Source: CAZZCP01 sp964653235
Lineage (GTDB): Bacteria > Bdellovibrionota > Bdellovibrionia > Bdellovibrionales > UBA840
Reading direction: 5' to 3'
Assembly: GCA_964653235.1 (NCBI GenBank)
Contig: CAZZCP010000063.1
Location: 1 to 16,462 of the forward strand
Length of the DNA stretch: 16,462 nucleotides
Shown in pieces: positions 1 to 7,538 of this stretch (the stretch's first letter is position 1; every line of letters begins with the position of its first letter). The position numbers and the translations under genes were made by a program. Below the pieces are notes generated by a model, which saw only the letters and a program-made list of their open reading frames with translations, did not search any database and was not told the DNA's origin.

Positions 1-422
1 TCAGAATCAGTGACAAATTTGATGGTATAGTCTTCGTGAGTTGCTTTGCGTTTCTTTTGATCTTTATAAAAAGGAATCTCAAGCTCTTGAATTTGCGGCA
101 TCACCTCTTCGGTGGTGTGGCTCAATGGTCCATGGCCAATATCGTGTAAAAGTGCAGCAAGCAGCGTACATTCACGCAGCCGCCACCTGTCGGTGGGCTT
201 TGGAAATGGATAACCGCGAAAAACAGTATCGAAAATCATTCCTGCCAAGTGGCTAGTGCCGATCGAGTGAAGGTAGCGGTTGTGGGTTGCCCCCGGAAAG
301 CTAAATTCGCCAAAGCCGAGTTGCTTGATAAAACGCAATCTTTGAAAAGCGGGGTGTTCAATCACTGCTTCGATATTGGGCGGAATTTCAATATTGCCAT
401 GAATCGGATCGCGTATTTCCAT
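1..422 (-). CDS. HD-domain phosphohydrolase (dNTPase/SAMHD1-like family), 3' end outside window
   Basis: Reading the minus strand from the ATG at 422 gives 140 codons open to the window edge, so the C-terminal part is missing. The N-terminus reads M-E-I-R-D-P-I-H-G-N-I-E-I-P, followed by FQRLRFIKQLG, a H-N-R-Y-x-H-S segment and LLHDIGHGPLSH. This is the pattern of COG1078-type HD phosphohydrolases. The H..R..H..HD residues that bind the catalytic metal are visible. Relatives hydrolyse dNTPs or other phosphoesters; the substrate here cannot be told. A purine-rich GAGGGAGGGG lies just upstream of the ATG as ribosome binding site. The gene is divergent from thyA; a dNTPase beside a thymidylate gene would fit nucleotide pool control, but that is inference. 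The family call is strong, the specific activity is not. Confidence 0.85.
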   Translation of the reverse strand, partial: MEIRDPIHGNIEIPPNIEAVIEHPAFQRLRFIKQLGFGEFSFPGATHNRYLHSIGTSHLAGMIFDTVFRGYPFPKPTDRWRLRECTLLAALLHDIGHGPLSHTTEEVMPQIQELEIPFYKDQKKRKATHEDYTIKFVTDS

Positions 423-476
423 AGCCCCTCCCTCAGGAAGCTTTTTTTCAAAAGAGATGCGCTTTGTCAACTTATA

Positions 477-673
477 TGCATTGTATAAACTGCTCCCTTT
501 TATTTCACTTCGGACGTCCGTCCGAGAGTAGATAAATACCTAAAATGTTTTGTATATTCTGTCCGAGAGTCTGAAGATTTTGGGGCATTTTCGGACATAT
601 ATCCTAGGTCATTGAAATTAAAAAAGAGTCTGGTGAAAAAAGTGAAACAAAAGGGAGCAGCTAGTGCATTGTA
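477..673. repeat. 9-bp direct repeat TGCATTGTA flanking copy A
   Basis: TGCATTGTA is at 477-485 and again at 665-673, abutting both ends of the palindrome-ended element. A 9-bp duplication is the length made by several DDE transposase families (for example IS1- and IS4-type). Copy B at 10399-10576 has no matching flanks (TGTTCCATG on the left, AAAAGTTTA on the right), so the repeat is a property of this insertion site and not of the element. Confidence 0.65.
486..664. mobile_element. MITE-like element, copy A (179 bp, terminal inverted repeats, 9-bp direct repeat flanks)
   Basis: The left end at 490-510 (CTGCTCCCTTTT.TTTCACTT) is the reverse complement of 640-660 with one mismatch in 21 bp. 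The 9-mer TGCATTGTA occurs immediately outside both ends, at 477-485 and 665-673, as expected for a target-site duplication. Inside are a perfect palindrome CGGACGTCCG (511-520), a repeated GTCCGAGAGT, and GTCCGA/TCGGAC arms near 560 and 592 that could form an internal stem. No transposase or meaningful ORF is present, so it would be non-autonomous. A second copy lies at 10399-10576. The rest of 423-750 holds no gene that I can support; the divergent promoters of the HD gene and thyA must lie here but I see no convincing -35/-10 pair. Confidence 0.75.
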
Positions 674-684
674 CTTGAGCTAAA

Positions 685-714
685 CAATGAAAGGAAAAGC
701 TCGACTTTTCATTG
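685..714. other. Hairpin in thyA leader
   Basis: CAATGAAA at 685-692 pairs with TTTCATTG at 707-714, an 8-bp stem extendable by a wobble pair. It lies about 36 bp upstream of the thyA start. No T-run follows on the plus strand, so it is not an evident terminator for that strand. It could be a leader structure or chance. Confidence 0.3.
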
Positions 715-750
715 AGCCGGGCTTCTGCTAATTTCTGTTCAGGAGTTTTT

Positions 751-1545
751 ATGCAGCAATATTTAGATCTTATGCGACATATTATCAACCAAGGCACGGT
801 CAAAGCCGATCGCACCGGAACTGGCACTGTAAGTGTCTTTGGCTACCAAATGCGGTTTTCACTAGGCGATGGCTTTCCACTTGTGACGACCAAAAAACTG
901 CATGTGAAATCAATCATTCACGAACTATTGTGGTTTCTTAGCGGTGAAACCAATATCCAATATTTAAAAGACAATAAGGTTCGCATTTGGGATGAGTGGG
1001 CCGATGAAGAAGGAAATCTAGGTCCAGTTTATGGAGCACAATGGAGATCTTGGCCTACCTCTGATGGCAAAACTGTGGATCAAATCTCTCAATTGATAGA
1101 GAACATTCAAAACAATCCCGAATCTCGTCGTTTGATCGTGAGCGCCTGGAATGTGGGGGAGCTTGAAAAAATGGCTCTTCCCCCCTGTCACGCCTTCTTT
1201 CAGTTCTATGTGGCAGACAATAAATTATCTTGCCAGCTCTATCAAAGGTCGGCCGATGTTTTTTTAGGCGTACCATTCAATATTGCCAGCTACTCTCTTT
1301 TGACCATGATGATTGCTCAAGTTTGTAATCTTGAGTTGGGTGACTTTGTTCACACTCTAGGAGATGCGCACTTGTATTCAAATCATTTAGAGCAGGCTAA
1401 GACGCAGTTAAAAAGAAGCCCTCGGCCTCTTCCGCAGATGCGAATCAATCCTGAAGTTAAGAATATCTTTGATTTTAAATTCGAAGACTTTACTCTCGAG
1501 GGCTATGATCCGTATCCTCATATCAAAGCCGAGGTTGCAGTATGA
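751..1545 (+). CDS. thyA: Thymidylate synthase
   Basis: The protein has 264 residues, the same length as E. coli ThyA. It converts dUMP to dTMP with 5,10-methylene-tetrahydrofolate as methyl donor and reductant, releasing dihydrofolate. The catalytic cysteine is Cys146 in ALPPCHAFFQFYV. Also present are the phosphate-binding Arg21 in DRTGTGT, the Arg-Arg pair in PESRRLIVSAWN, and the QRSADVFLGVPFNIASY block that contacts dUMP. The frame stays open to an ATG at 712, but the start at 751 is preferred: AGGAG sits at 741-745 and MQQYLDLM matches the normal N-terminus. The stop TGA overlaps the folA ATG (ATGA), indicating translational coupling. Very secure assignment. Confidence 0.98.
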   Translation: MQQYLDLMRHIINQGTVKADRTGTGTVSVFGYQMRFSLGDGFPLVTTKKLHVKSIIHELLWFLSGETNIQYLKDNKVRIWDEWADEEGNLGPVYGAQWRSWPTSDGKTVDQISQLIENIQNNPESRRLIVSAWNVGELEKMALPPCHAFFQFYVADNKLSCQLYQRSADVFLGVPFNIASYSLLTMMIAQVCNLELGDFVHTLGDAHLYSNHLEQAKTQLKRSPRPLPQMRINPEVKNIFDFKFEDFTLEGYDPYPHIKAEVAV

Positions 1546-2036
1546 TAGTTTCGCAAATCGCAGCCGCCTCTGAAAACAATGTGATAGGCCGAAAGCTTGA
1601 TCTACCCTGGCACATTCCAGAAGATTTGAAATTTTTTAAAGACACCACCAAGGGGCATATCATAATTCAGGGCCGAAAGACGCTCGAATCAGTGGGCTTC
1701 AAAGCACTGCCCCACCGGTTGAATATCTGTGTGACTCGGCAAACCGATCTTAAAGCCGACCCTGCGGTGGTGATTCTACCCAGTTTAGAAGAGGCGATTC
1801 GTTTTGCTGAATCTAAAATCGGGGAGTGGCCCGAAGAAGTTTTTATCATTGGGGGAGGCGAAATCTACGAGCAAGCTCTACCTTTTAGTGACAAGATTTA
1901 TCTCACTAGAATTCATACAGAAATTGCCGATGGAGATGCTTTTTTTCCAGAGATACCTGCGGATTTTGAGTTGGTGCACGAGGACGCTCGTGATGGAGAT
2001 CCCGCTTATACTTTTCAAACCTTTGAGCGAAAATAG
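1542..2036 (+). CDS. folA: Dihydrofolate reductase
   Basis: The 164-residue protein reduces dihydrofolate to tetrahydrofolate with NADPH, regenerating the cofactor consumed by ThyA. Family signatures are IAAASENNVIG at the N-terminus, LPWHIPEDLKFFK with the catalytic acid Asp28, the NADPH-binding GRKTLESVG, FIIGGGEIYEQAL, and the late FFPEIP segment. The position before GRKT is Gln (IIIQGRKT) where Met is more usual, a minor variation. The start overlaps the thyA stop by 4 bp, so the two should be co-translated. It ends in TAG, which shows TAG is used as an ordinary stop here. No strong terminator follows; only an AT-rich weak hairpin lies around 2080-2112. Confidence 0.97.
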   Translation: MIVSQIAAASENNVIGRKLDLPWHIPEDLKFFKDTTKGHIIIQGRKTLESVGFKALPHRLNICVTRQTDLKADPAVVILPSLEEAIRFAESKIGEWPEEVFIIGGGEIYEQALPFSDKIYLTRIHTEIADGDAFFPEIPADFELVHEDARDGDPAYTFQTFERK

Positions 2037-2135
2037 CTTAAATCCGTGTCGATATTCTGATCAATTTTTTGTTTCAGACTGAGATTTTAAAAAAAAATCA
2101 ATTGTCTCAAAAATAAACCGAATAGACCTTAGACT

Positions 2136-3029
2136 ATGAGATGGAATGTATTTTTCTTAGTAATTTCGGCTTTTTCAATTTTGTTGTTTCAAAACTGCAA
2201 TCGTATCGAATTGGCGCCATCAACAGTCGATCAGATCTCTTACTTCAATCTGAAGATTAAAAACTGCAGAGAAGAAGGTGTAGAGGGGGGAGAAATAGTG
2301 TCTGTTTTTGCGAGCAATCTTGCACTTCGAATTTACGAGAACCAACTCGAAGTCGATTCTGATAAAGACGGTTTGGTTGACCTTTTAGAAATTGACCCTG
2401 CTGTGAGTGATCGATTTGGTTTGAATCGCACACAAGAGGATACTGTTTCTGATGACTATCGAGATGCCATCGTTTTTCGTGCAGGAATTGATTTAGAGAA
2501 TCAATACAATCTTGCATTTTGTGATACAGGGCTTGATGATACCGATCGGGATGGACTGCGTGACTGCGAAGAAGAGCTTCTCAATCTCAATCCACTTTTG
2601 CCTGACTCAGATAATGATGACATTACCGATTTTTTTGAGTTTCATATTGGTTTGAATCCTTTAAATGAACTCGATGCCAAGGCCAATACCGATTATGACT
2701 TAAAAAATAACTTTGAAGAGGTACAGGCTATGCAGCCTTGGGCCGATCAAAGAGCAACTTCAAATCGTCCTGTTCGCTATAGTGTTACTGCTCAAGATGA
2801 AAACTGCATTGATCTCTCTATTGAAGATCTACCTATATACAGACCCTTAAAGCAAAATATTATTTATGTTCATATTCTTGAAAAAGATTTGCAAGATCAG
2901 CAATATCTTCGAGTTTTAATTGGCGAAGTCAATACTCTCTTTATTGACGAAGCACAAGTATTGGTTGAGGCACCTGGAATCACCGAGTTCTTTGTTGAGC
3001 CTCTTGAAGAAGAGGAGAGAGAAGAATGA
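2136..3029 (+). CDS. Predicted lipoprotein with thrombospondin type 3-like calcium-binding repeats
   Basis: The 297-residue protein starts with a hydrophobic signal ending LLFQNC; Cys21 would be the lipidated residue. Acidic loops of the DxDxDGLxDxxE type follow at about residues 73-87 (DSDKDGLVDLLE), 135-147 (DDTDRDGLRDCEE), 157-168 (DSDNDDITDFFE) and 184-195. Such loops bind calcium in thrombospondin type 3 repeats and bacterial surface proteins. The region from about 129 to 265 aligns by eye with residues about 400-550 of the next gene, so this looks like a paralogue of that protein without the VWA domain. The C-terminus is very acidic (EEEEREE). There is no clear SD upstream of the ATG. 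The stop overlaps the next start as ATGA. Cellular role unknown; surface exposure is inferred. Confidence 0.8.
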   Translation: MRWNVFFLVISAFSILLFQNCNRIELAPSTVDQISYFNLKIKNCREEGVEGGEIVSVFASNLALRIYENQLEVDSDKDGLVDLLEIDPAVSDRFGLNRTQEDTVSDDYRDAIVFRAGIDLENQYNLAFCDTGLDDTDRDGLRDCEEELLNLNPLLPDSDNDDITDFFEFHIGLNPLNELDAKANTDYDLKNNFEEVQAMQPWADQRATSNRPVRYSVTAQDENCIDLSIEDLPIYRPLKQNIIYVHILEKDLQDQQYLRVLIGEVNTLFIDEAQVLVEAPGITEFFVEPLEEEEREE

Positions 3030-4708
3030 AAAAGTATTGGATCGCATTTGCTTCTCTTTTTATTTTGGTTGCATATCAAAATTGCAGTGATGTAAACTTA
3101 AGTGACCGACGTGCAAGCGTATCAGTTTTGACAGAACATCTAGGAATTGAATATTGCTCTGATAAATCTCTGCAAATTCGAACCAAATTGAAATTTATTT
3201 TTGTGGTCGATCGTAGTGGTTCGAATGAAGAAGAAATCATCTTCAACGATAATGGTGATCCGATTCATACTCGACCAGGAACCGATCCGGGTCCTGCGAC
3301 AATCCCTACTTTTGTACGAAATCGTAGGTTTGATTCAATAAACAATTTTGTAAATGACTATGAAGAGAGCGAAGATATCTATTGGTCTTTTGTAGAGTTT
3401 GGTGATGCCGAAGATACCGAAGTTCCAGTAGGTGAGGATGCGGATGAGCCTGAGAATGTTTTTAACAATGATAAAGATCTTTTTATCAATGAAATTGTTG
3501 AAGTACGTAGAAATGAAGACGTAGACAATCAAGCAACCAATTACAGTAGAGCCATTGCAAAAATCTTTGATGTAATCAGTGATGACATTGAATTTGAAAG
3601 AGAGCAACCTGAGATTATTTCATCATCTTATGTTATTTTTTATTTGAGTGATGGCGTACCTAGAGTCAATGGGCAGTTGCAAGACAATGGCGATTTGGTG
3701 AATGGGGTAGAAGGGATATTGGATCTAAAAGATTCCAATCCGAATTTCGTCGACAGAATTCAGTTCAATACTCTTTATTATTTCAATCCTTTTGACCCTG
3801 TATCTGATGCTGGTTTCGAAAATGAGATCCGAGACCTACAACAACAAGCAAGTGCTCTGCTTGAAGAAATGGCTATTGAGGGAGAAGGATCTTTTATTCA
3901 AGTCAGTGCAGGACAAAATATTGACTTTAATCAATTTCAAATTCCAGAGAGAGTTCAAAGGTTTAATTTTCGCAACATTTGGATCGATAATGAATCTGTA
4001 CTTTGGAAAGAAAATCGACTTTTGGTGGATAGTGATGAAGATCTACTTGCAGATGAAGATGAATTATTTTTTGGATCAGATCCAGATCGCATTGATTCGG
4101 ACAACAATGGAGTTCGTGACGGTATTGAAATGATCTTATCTGGTAAGCCCTGCTTAGATGATGCTTGTGATCCTGCAAGGGCAGCCCCCTACAATCAATT
4201 GGGTGGAGATTGTGCCAATCTGGAAGGGGCAGATACTGCAAGTTTTCGAGACAAAGATAATGATGGTCTCAATGACTGTGAAGAAAAGCTCTTGGGCAGT
4301 GATATTGAAGACTTTGACTCAAATTCTGACTCTGTTCCTGACTACCTTGCTGTACGTTATGGAATGCCGTTTTTGAAAGGAAGCGGAAATATCTTAGATA
4401 TTGATAGTGATTTGGATAGTCTTACCAACCGACAAGAGCTAGAGAGGCAATCACCTCTTTTCTTTAATAATTCACAAATTCCTGGGCTTGAATTGATGAG
4501 TGTTGCTGCTACACAAGAAGTGCGCTCTCCGCTTGAGACCTGTTACAACTACAGAGTTACAAATATGCCGATATCTAAAACTGAAAATCAAGTAAGAGTT
4601 TATGCCATTGAAGACTCACTTACAGTTACAAATAAAAAAATATTAAGAACAGCAGTTAAAATCTTTGGACCTGGAGCGATGAGCATTAGGGCCGATGAAT
4701 TTGAATAG
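3026..4708 (+). CDS. VWA-domain lipoprotein with calcium-loop repeats
   Basis: The 560-residue protein has a signal peptide ending VAYQNC, with Cys20 as the probable lipidation site. A von Willebrand factor A domain spans about residues 54-310. KFIFVVDRSGSN gives the MIDAS D62-x-S64-x-S66, Thr171 lies in NQATNYSRAI, and Asp209 lies in VIFYLSDG, so the metal site appears complete. Residues about 335-475 hold DSDED, DSDNNGVRDGIE, DKDNDGLNDCEE, DSNSDSVPD and DIDSDLDSLTNRQE loops typical of thrombospondin type 3-like calcium binding. A further C-terminal domain shares its pattern with the preceding protein. VWA domains usually mediate protein-protein binding at cell surfaces. The gene lies in a three-gene lipoprotein block and ends in TAG. 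The ligand cannot be deduced. Confidence 0.85.
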   Translation: MKKYWIAFASLFILVAYQNCSDVNLSDRRASVSVLTEHLGIEYCSDKSLQIRTKLKFIFVVDRSGSNEEEIIFNDNGDPIHTRPGTDPGPATIPTFVRNRRFDSINNFVNDYEESEDIYWSFVEFGDAEDTEVPVGEDADEPENVFNNDKDLFINEIVEVRRNEDVDNQATNYSRAIAKIFDVISDDIEFEREQPEIISSSYVIFYLSDGVPRVNGQLQDNGDLVNGVEGILDLKDSNPNFVDRIQFNTLYYFNPFDPVSDAGFENEIRDLQQQASALLEEMAIEGEGSFIQVSAGQNIDFNQFQIPERVQRFNFRNIWIDNESVLWKENRLLVDSDEDLLADEDELFFGSDPDRIDSDNNGVRDGIEMILSGKPCLDDACDPARAAPYNQLGGDCANLEGADTASFRDKDNDGLNDCEEKLLGSDIEDFDSNSDSVPDYLAVRYGMPFLKGSGNILDIDSDLDSLTNRQELERQSPLFFNNSQIPGLELMSVAATQEVRSPLETCYNYRVTNMPISKTENQVRVYAIEDSLTVTNKKILRTAVKIFGPGAMSIRADEFE

Positions 4709-4716
4709 GGGAGAGT

Positions 4717-6150
4717 ATGAAGTATTTAATAATAATAATTAGTATGAGTTTGTTGCTTATATCTTTTCAAAATTGCTCAAAGTCTGATGAGGCATCATCG
4801 ACTCAGCAAGATCCAACAGATACGCAGACAGATGGTTTTATTGATAAAAGACCACAAATGCGATGCAATCTATTAAAACAAGACGGAACAATATTTATTG
4901 CGGTCAATAGTTCTCGAGTGAACTATGTGCCTGGATTGTTGATTCAAGAAGATGAATCATTTTCAATCGACTGTTCCAGTTCTAGAGACTATGAAGGTGC
5001 CCCTCTTGGCACAGATGCACTTTTTATGCTTAACAATTCTTCTTTAATCAATCAATCTCCATTGGTTAGTGGAAGTCTGCTTCCTGGTAAAGGTTTGAAA
5101 ACTGTATTCATTGAACTCATAGATTTAGATGGCAATGCGATTTCAAGATCAGTTCAGTTTTTTCCGCAATGCAATGCTTTAAGTGGTGGAACAGGACCGC
5201 TTCAGATCACTCCAGGTATTCAAGTAAGCAATCACTCTCAAGATGGCTACTTTCAGTTTTCTTACACTGGCACAGTTTCGGGTGGAAATCCAGCTGTAGA
5301 TGATGACGGAAATGAAACCTACTACTACGCTTGGGACTTTAATGGTGATGGAACTTTAGATCGGCAAAGGGATACCAATCGGAATTGGAACCTCTGGTCT
5401 GATGAGCCGAATGCCGAAGCGGTTTATAGTATGTTCTCTGAAAATCGAGAGGTTCTACTTTATGTTTATGATGAGTGCCAGAATTTTCAGGTTATATCTG
5501 AGACTAAGAACTTTGTTCATCCAAGTCCAGGTCCTGAACCACAGTTTTTTATTTATGGAGATCTCAGTGCTAGAAACTCCGCAGAGGCAAACAAACAAAC
5601 GGATGTCGCTCTTCGTGCAATTCAAGCTCTAAATCCTCCAGATAGAGTACGTGACCATGTACGCTGCTCTTATACTCAAAGAGGAGGGATTGGTCGGTTT
5701 TCAATAGAAGCTAGAAACTCCTATGGCAATCCTGATGATGATGTTCATCGACACTCACTGAGTTTTGATATTCGTAACATTGCAGATGATGGAAGCGATG
5801 GCCAAGTTTTTAATCAAGTTATCGATGTGGATGAAATGGTCTACCGAGTTTCAGGAAGTCCAGATGGACTGCAAGCCTATGACTACAGTCAGCCATCGAC
5901 TGCTATCTGCTCAACTCATCTTGAAATTATCAGGACAACTTCTTTAATTCCATGTGCAGCCTCAGGTGGTGAGGTAGAGTCAGTGGTTATGATTTTTCGA
6001 GGAAGAGATCATAACTGTTCTCAATTAACAAAGAGTAGTAAACCAGATGTTCAGTACCAAGATGGCAGCTTTTATTGTGAGATTTCTACTTCGGATGCAT
6101 GTACTGGCGGAGGCGGTGGAGGTGGCGGTACTCCTCCTCCTAAAAATTAA
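4717..6150 (+). CDS. Predicted lipoprotein with PKD-like domain and polyglycine tail
   Basis: The 477-residue protein has a signal ending LISFQNC (Cys20), the same unusual ending as its two neighbours, then a Ser/Thr/Gln/Asp-rich linker to about residue 45. A segment at about 170-265 contains YAWDFNGDGTLD and LLYVYDEC, the hallmark of PKD-like beta-sandwich domains. A similar sandwich may precede it at about 50-150. Many cysteines (50, 86, 152, 254 and several near the end) suggest disulfides outside the cytoplasm. The C-terminus is eight glycines followed by TPPPKN, probably a flexible tail. It starts 8 bp after the previous stop with GGGGAG as SD, so it belongs to the same operon. The stop overlaps the convergent TolC-type gene by 4 bp. 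Function unknown; an accessory surface subunit is plausible. Confidence 0.8.
   Translation: MKYLIIIISMSLLLISFQNCSKSDEASSTQQDPTDTQTDGFIDKRPQMRCNLLKQDGTIFIAVNSSRVNYVPGLLIQEDESFSIDCSSSRDYEGAPLGTDALFMLNNSSLINQSPLVSGSLLPGKGLKTVFIELIDLDGNAISRSVQFFPQCNALSGGTGPLQITPGIQVSNHSQDGYFQFSYTGTVSGGNPAVDDDGNETYYYAWDFNGDGTLDRQRDTNRNWNLWSDEPNAEAVYSMFSENREVLLYVYDECQNFQVISETKNFVHPSPGPEPQFFIYGDLSARNSAEANKQTDVALRAIQALNPPDRVRDHVRCSYTQRGGIGRFSIEARNSYGNPDDDVHRHSLSFDIRNIADDGSDGQVFNQVIDVDEMVYRVSGSPDGLQAYDYSQPSTAICSTHLEIIRTTSLIPCAASGGEVESVVMIFRGRDHNCSQLTKSSKPDVQYQDGSFYCEISTSDACTGGGGGGGGTPPPKN
6106..6129 (+). repeat. GGN8 tract encoding Gly8
   Basis: Eight consecutive GGN codons encode polyglycine just before the terminal TPPPKN of the PKD-like lipoprotein. 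The codons vary at the third base, so slippage is less likely than in a pure homopolymer. Confidence 0.7.
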
Positions 6151-7538
6151 AAATCAAAGATCAGTTTTCGATATTCGATCAGACTTTGTTTGTACTGCCA
6201 AAGAGATTCTAGCCACTCTATATTGGCTTTGGCAGTATTCATTTCACGAGCATTTAAGACAAAGAGGTCGCTACCACCATTGAGGAATCTTTTATTTTCA
6301 GCATCTTCCACCTTTTTAGCCAATTCAAATGCCTGATAATGGTTCATGGTAATTTCTTTTAAAGCCTTTAGTTTAATAAAAATTTGGTCAATTTTCATAA
6401 GCGTTTTTTCTTGATATAGCCTTTGTCGATTTTTAAGTGCGTTCTTTTCGGCATCTAGAGAAGAAAGAGAGCCTCGTCCTTTTCGCTGCTCAATCGGAAT
6501 TTCTACATTGAGCATAATTCTATGCTCAGCTCCCTGAAGTCTTGAATCAACAAATCGGTTTTCTCCCGTATCTTCTGAATATTTATAGTCGACCTTGAGC
6601 TCAGGTAAAATTAAGTTCTCTGCCTGCTCTGATTGAAGAGAGTTTCTTACAAGTTCATTTTTTAATTTTTCTAGCTCTGGTTGTAGTTGCAAGATTCGAA
6701 TACGATCTTTTTCTTTAATTGGATAGTCTAAGAGTTTTTCAGGATCTGCAAGAGGCATCAAATTCTCAATCGCAGGAGCGATCATGTTTCCCTCAGTGTT
6801 TCGCCAAAAAAGCGAAACGGCAAGAGCTGCAACATCAAATTTTTGCAGGGCCTTTTGATACTCAGCCTTTCTCATAAGAATAATCTGCTCATTCTCAAGC
6901 ACGCCAATTTTGGGATAGGAGCCAGCTTTTTGTCTCGCTATCAATGCTTTTTGTCGGTTCATTGCCAGTTCGAGCTGAGTTTTATAAACCTTTAAGGTAT
7001 TGCCCATTAAAAACCAATTCCAGTAAATCAGTGCAGCTTCGGCTTGGATATCGACTTGAATCTGCCTTTGATTTTGCTGAGCTTGCTCTTGATCAATACG
7101 TGCATTTTCGACATCAAAGCGAAACTCATCCATAGCTCGGTTTCTCAACAGATTAAAAGCAACTTTAAAGTTCCACTCACCATCATCTAGAGTTGAATTG
7201 AATTCTTCATATTTTGGAAATTCTTGATCTGAAAGCCGGTATCCTGTCGATACTTTGAGTCCTAGAGGAGAAAACCTTCTCTCGAGTGCGACTTCATTGG
7301 CCTCTGCATCTTCATAAGGGCCACTGGTTCTCTGATCTCTACGAGCTACCAATTTTGAGTCAAAGATACCACGAGCAGATCGAGCTTTTTGAATTTTGGC
7401 CTCTACTTTAAAAGCCTCTTCCAAAATTTTAGGAAAGTAGAGTTTTGTGGACTCAAGGATCATATCTTCAGTAAGGTATTTGGTGGATGCTTGGGAGAGA
7501 CTTGTGAAGAGAAGTCCTAAAACAAGGAACAACTTCAT
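6147..7538 (-). CDS. TolC-family outer-membrane channel protein
   Basis: The 463-residue protein begins with a signal peptide (MKLFLVLGLLFTSLSQA, cleavage expected after residue 17). The rest is the long alternating helical and strand pattern of outer-membrane efflux proteins, with Q/A/E-rich helices such as NARIDQEQAQQNQRQIQ and a second helical repeat near the C-terminus. It ends in Phe, common for outer-membrane proteins. It would form the trimeric exit duct of a tripartite exporter. The start overlaps the HlyD-type gene stop by 4 bp (ATGA), so the two are coupled. The 3' end overlaps the convergent lipoprotein gene by 4 bp, leaving no intergenic terminator. Substrate unknown. Confidence 0.88.
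   Translation of the reverse strand: MKLFLVLGLLFTSLSQASTKYLTEDMILESTKLYFPKILEEAFKVEAKIQKARSARGIFDSKLVARRDQRTSGPYEDAEANEVALERRFSPLGLKVSTGYRLSDQEFPKYEEFNSTLDDGEWNFKVAFNLLRNRAMDEFRFDVENARIDQEQAQQNQRQIQVDIQAEAALIYWNWFLMGNTLKVYKTQLELAMNRQKALIARQKAGSYPKIGVLENEQIILMRKAEYQKALQKFDVAALAVSLFWRNTEGNMIAPAIENLMPLADPEKLLDYPIKEKDRIRILQLQPELEKLKNELVRNSLQSEQAENLILPELKVDYKYSEDTGENRFVDSRLQGAEHRIMLNVEIPIEQRKGRGSLSSLDAEKNALKNRQRLYQEKTLMKIDQIFIKLKALKEITMNHYQAFELAKKVEDAENKRFLNGGSDLFVLNAREMNTAKANIEWLESLWQYKQSLIEYRKLIFDF
6193..6237. other. 11-bp perfect inverted repeat inside the 3' end of the TolC-type gene
   Basis: TACTGCCAAAG at 6193-6203 and CTTTGGCAGTA at 6227-6237 are perfect reverse complements with a 23-nt spacer. 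An alternative inner stem AGCCA/TGGCT lies within the spacer. It begins 43 bp beyond the stop of the plus-strand lipoprotein operon. No T-run follows, so it is not a classical terminator. It could stabilise or stop read-through transcripts where the two operons converge. Confidence 0.4.

Noticed and set aside
41..488. Plus-strand ORFs opposite the HD gene
   Set aside because: They are antisense to a clear HD-family reading on the minus strand and have no SD or recognisable motif.
477..500. Sigma-70 promoter TTGTCA...TATAAA near the left end of copy A
   Set aside because: The spacing between the hexamers is about 14 bp, too short for a normal promoter.
712..750. Upstream in-frame ATG extending thyA by 13 residues
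   Set aside because: The AGGAG at 741-745 and the normal 264-residue ThyA length support the ATG at 751.
618..827. Minus-strand ORF across the element end and the thyA start
   Set aside because: It overlaps the terminal repeat and conserved ThyA coding sequence, and its translation shows no recognisable protein features.
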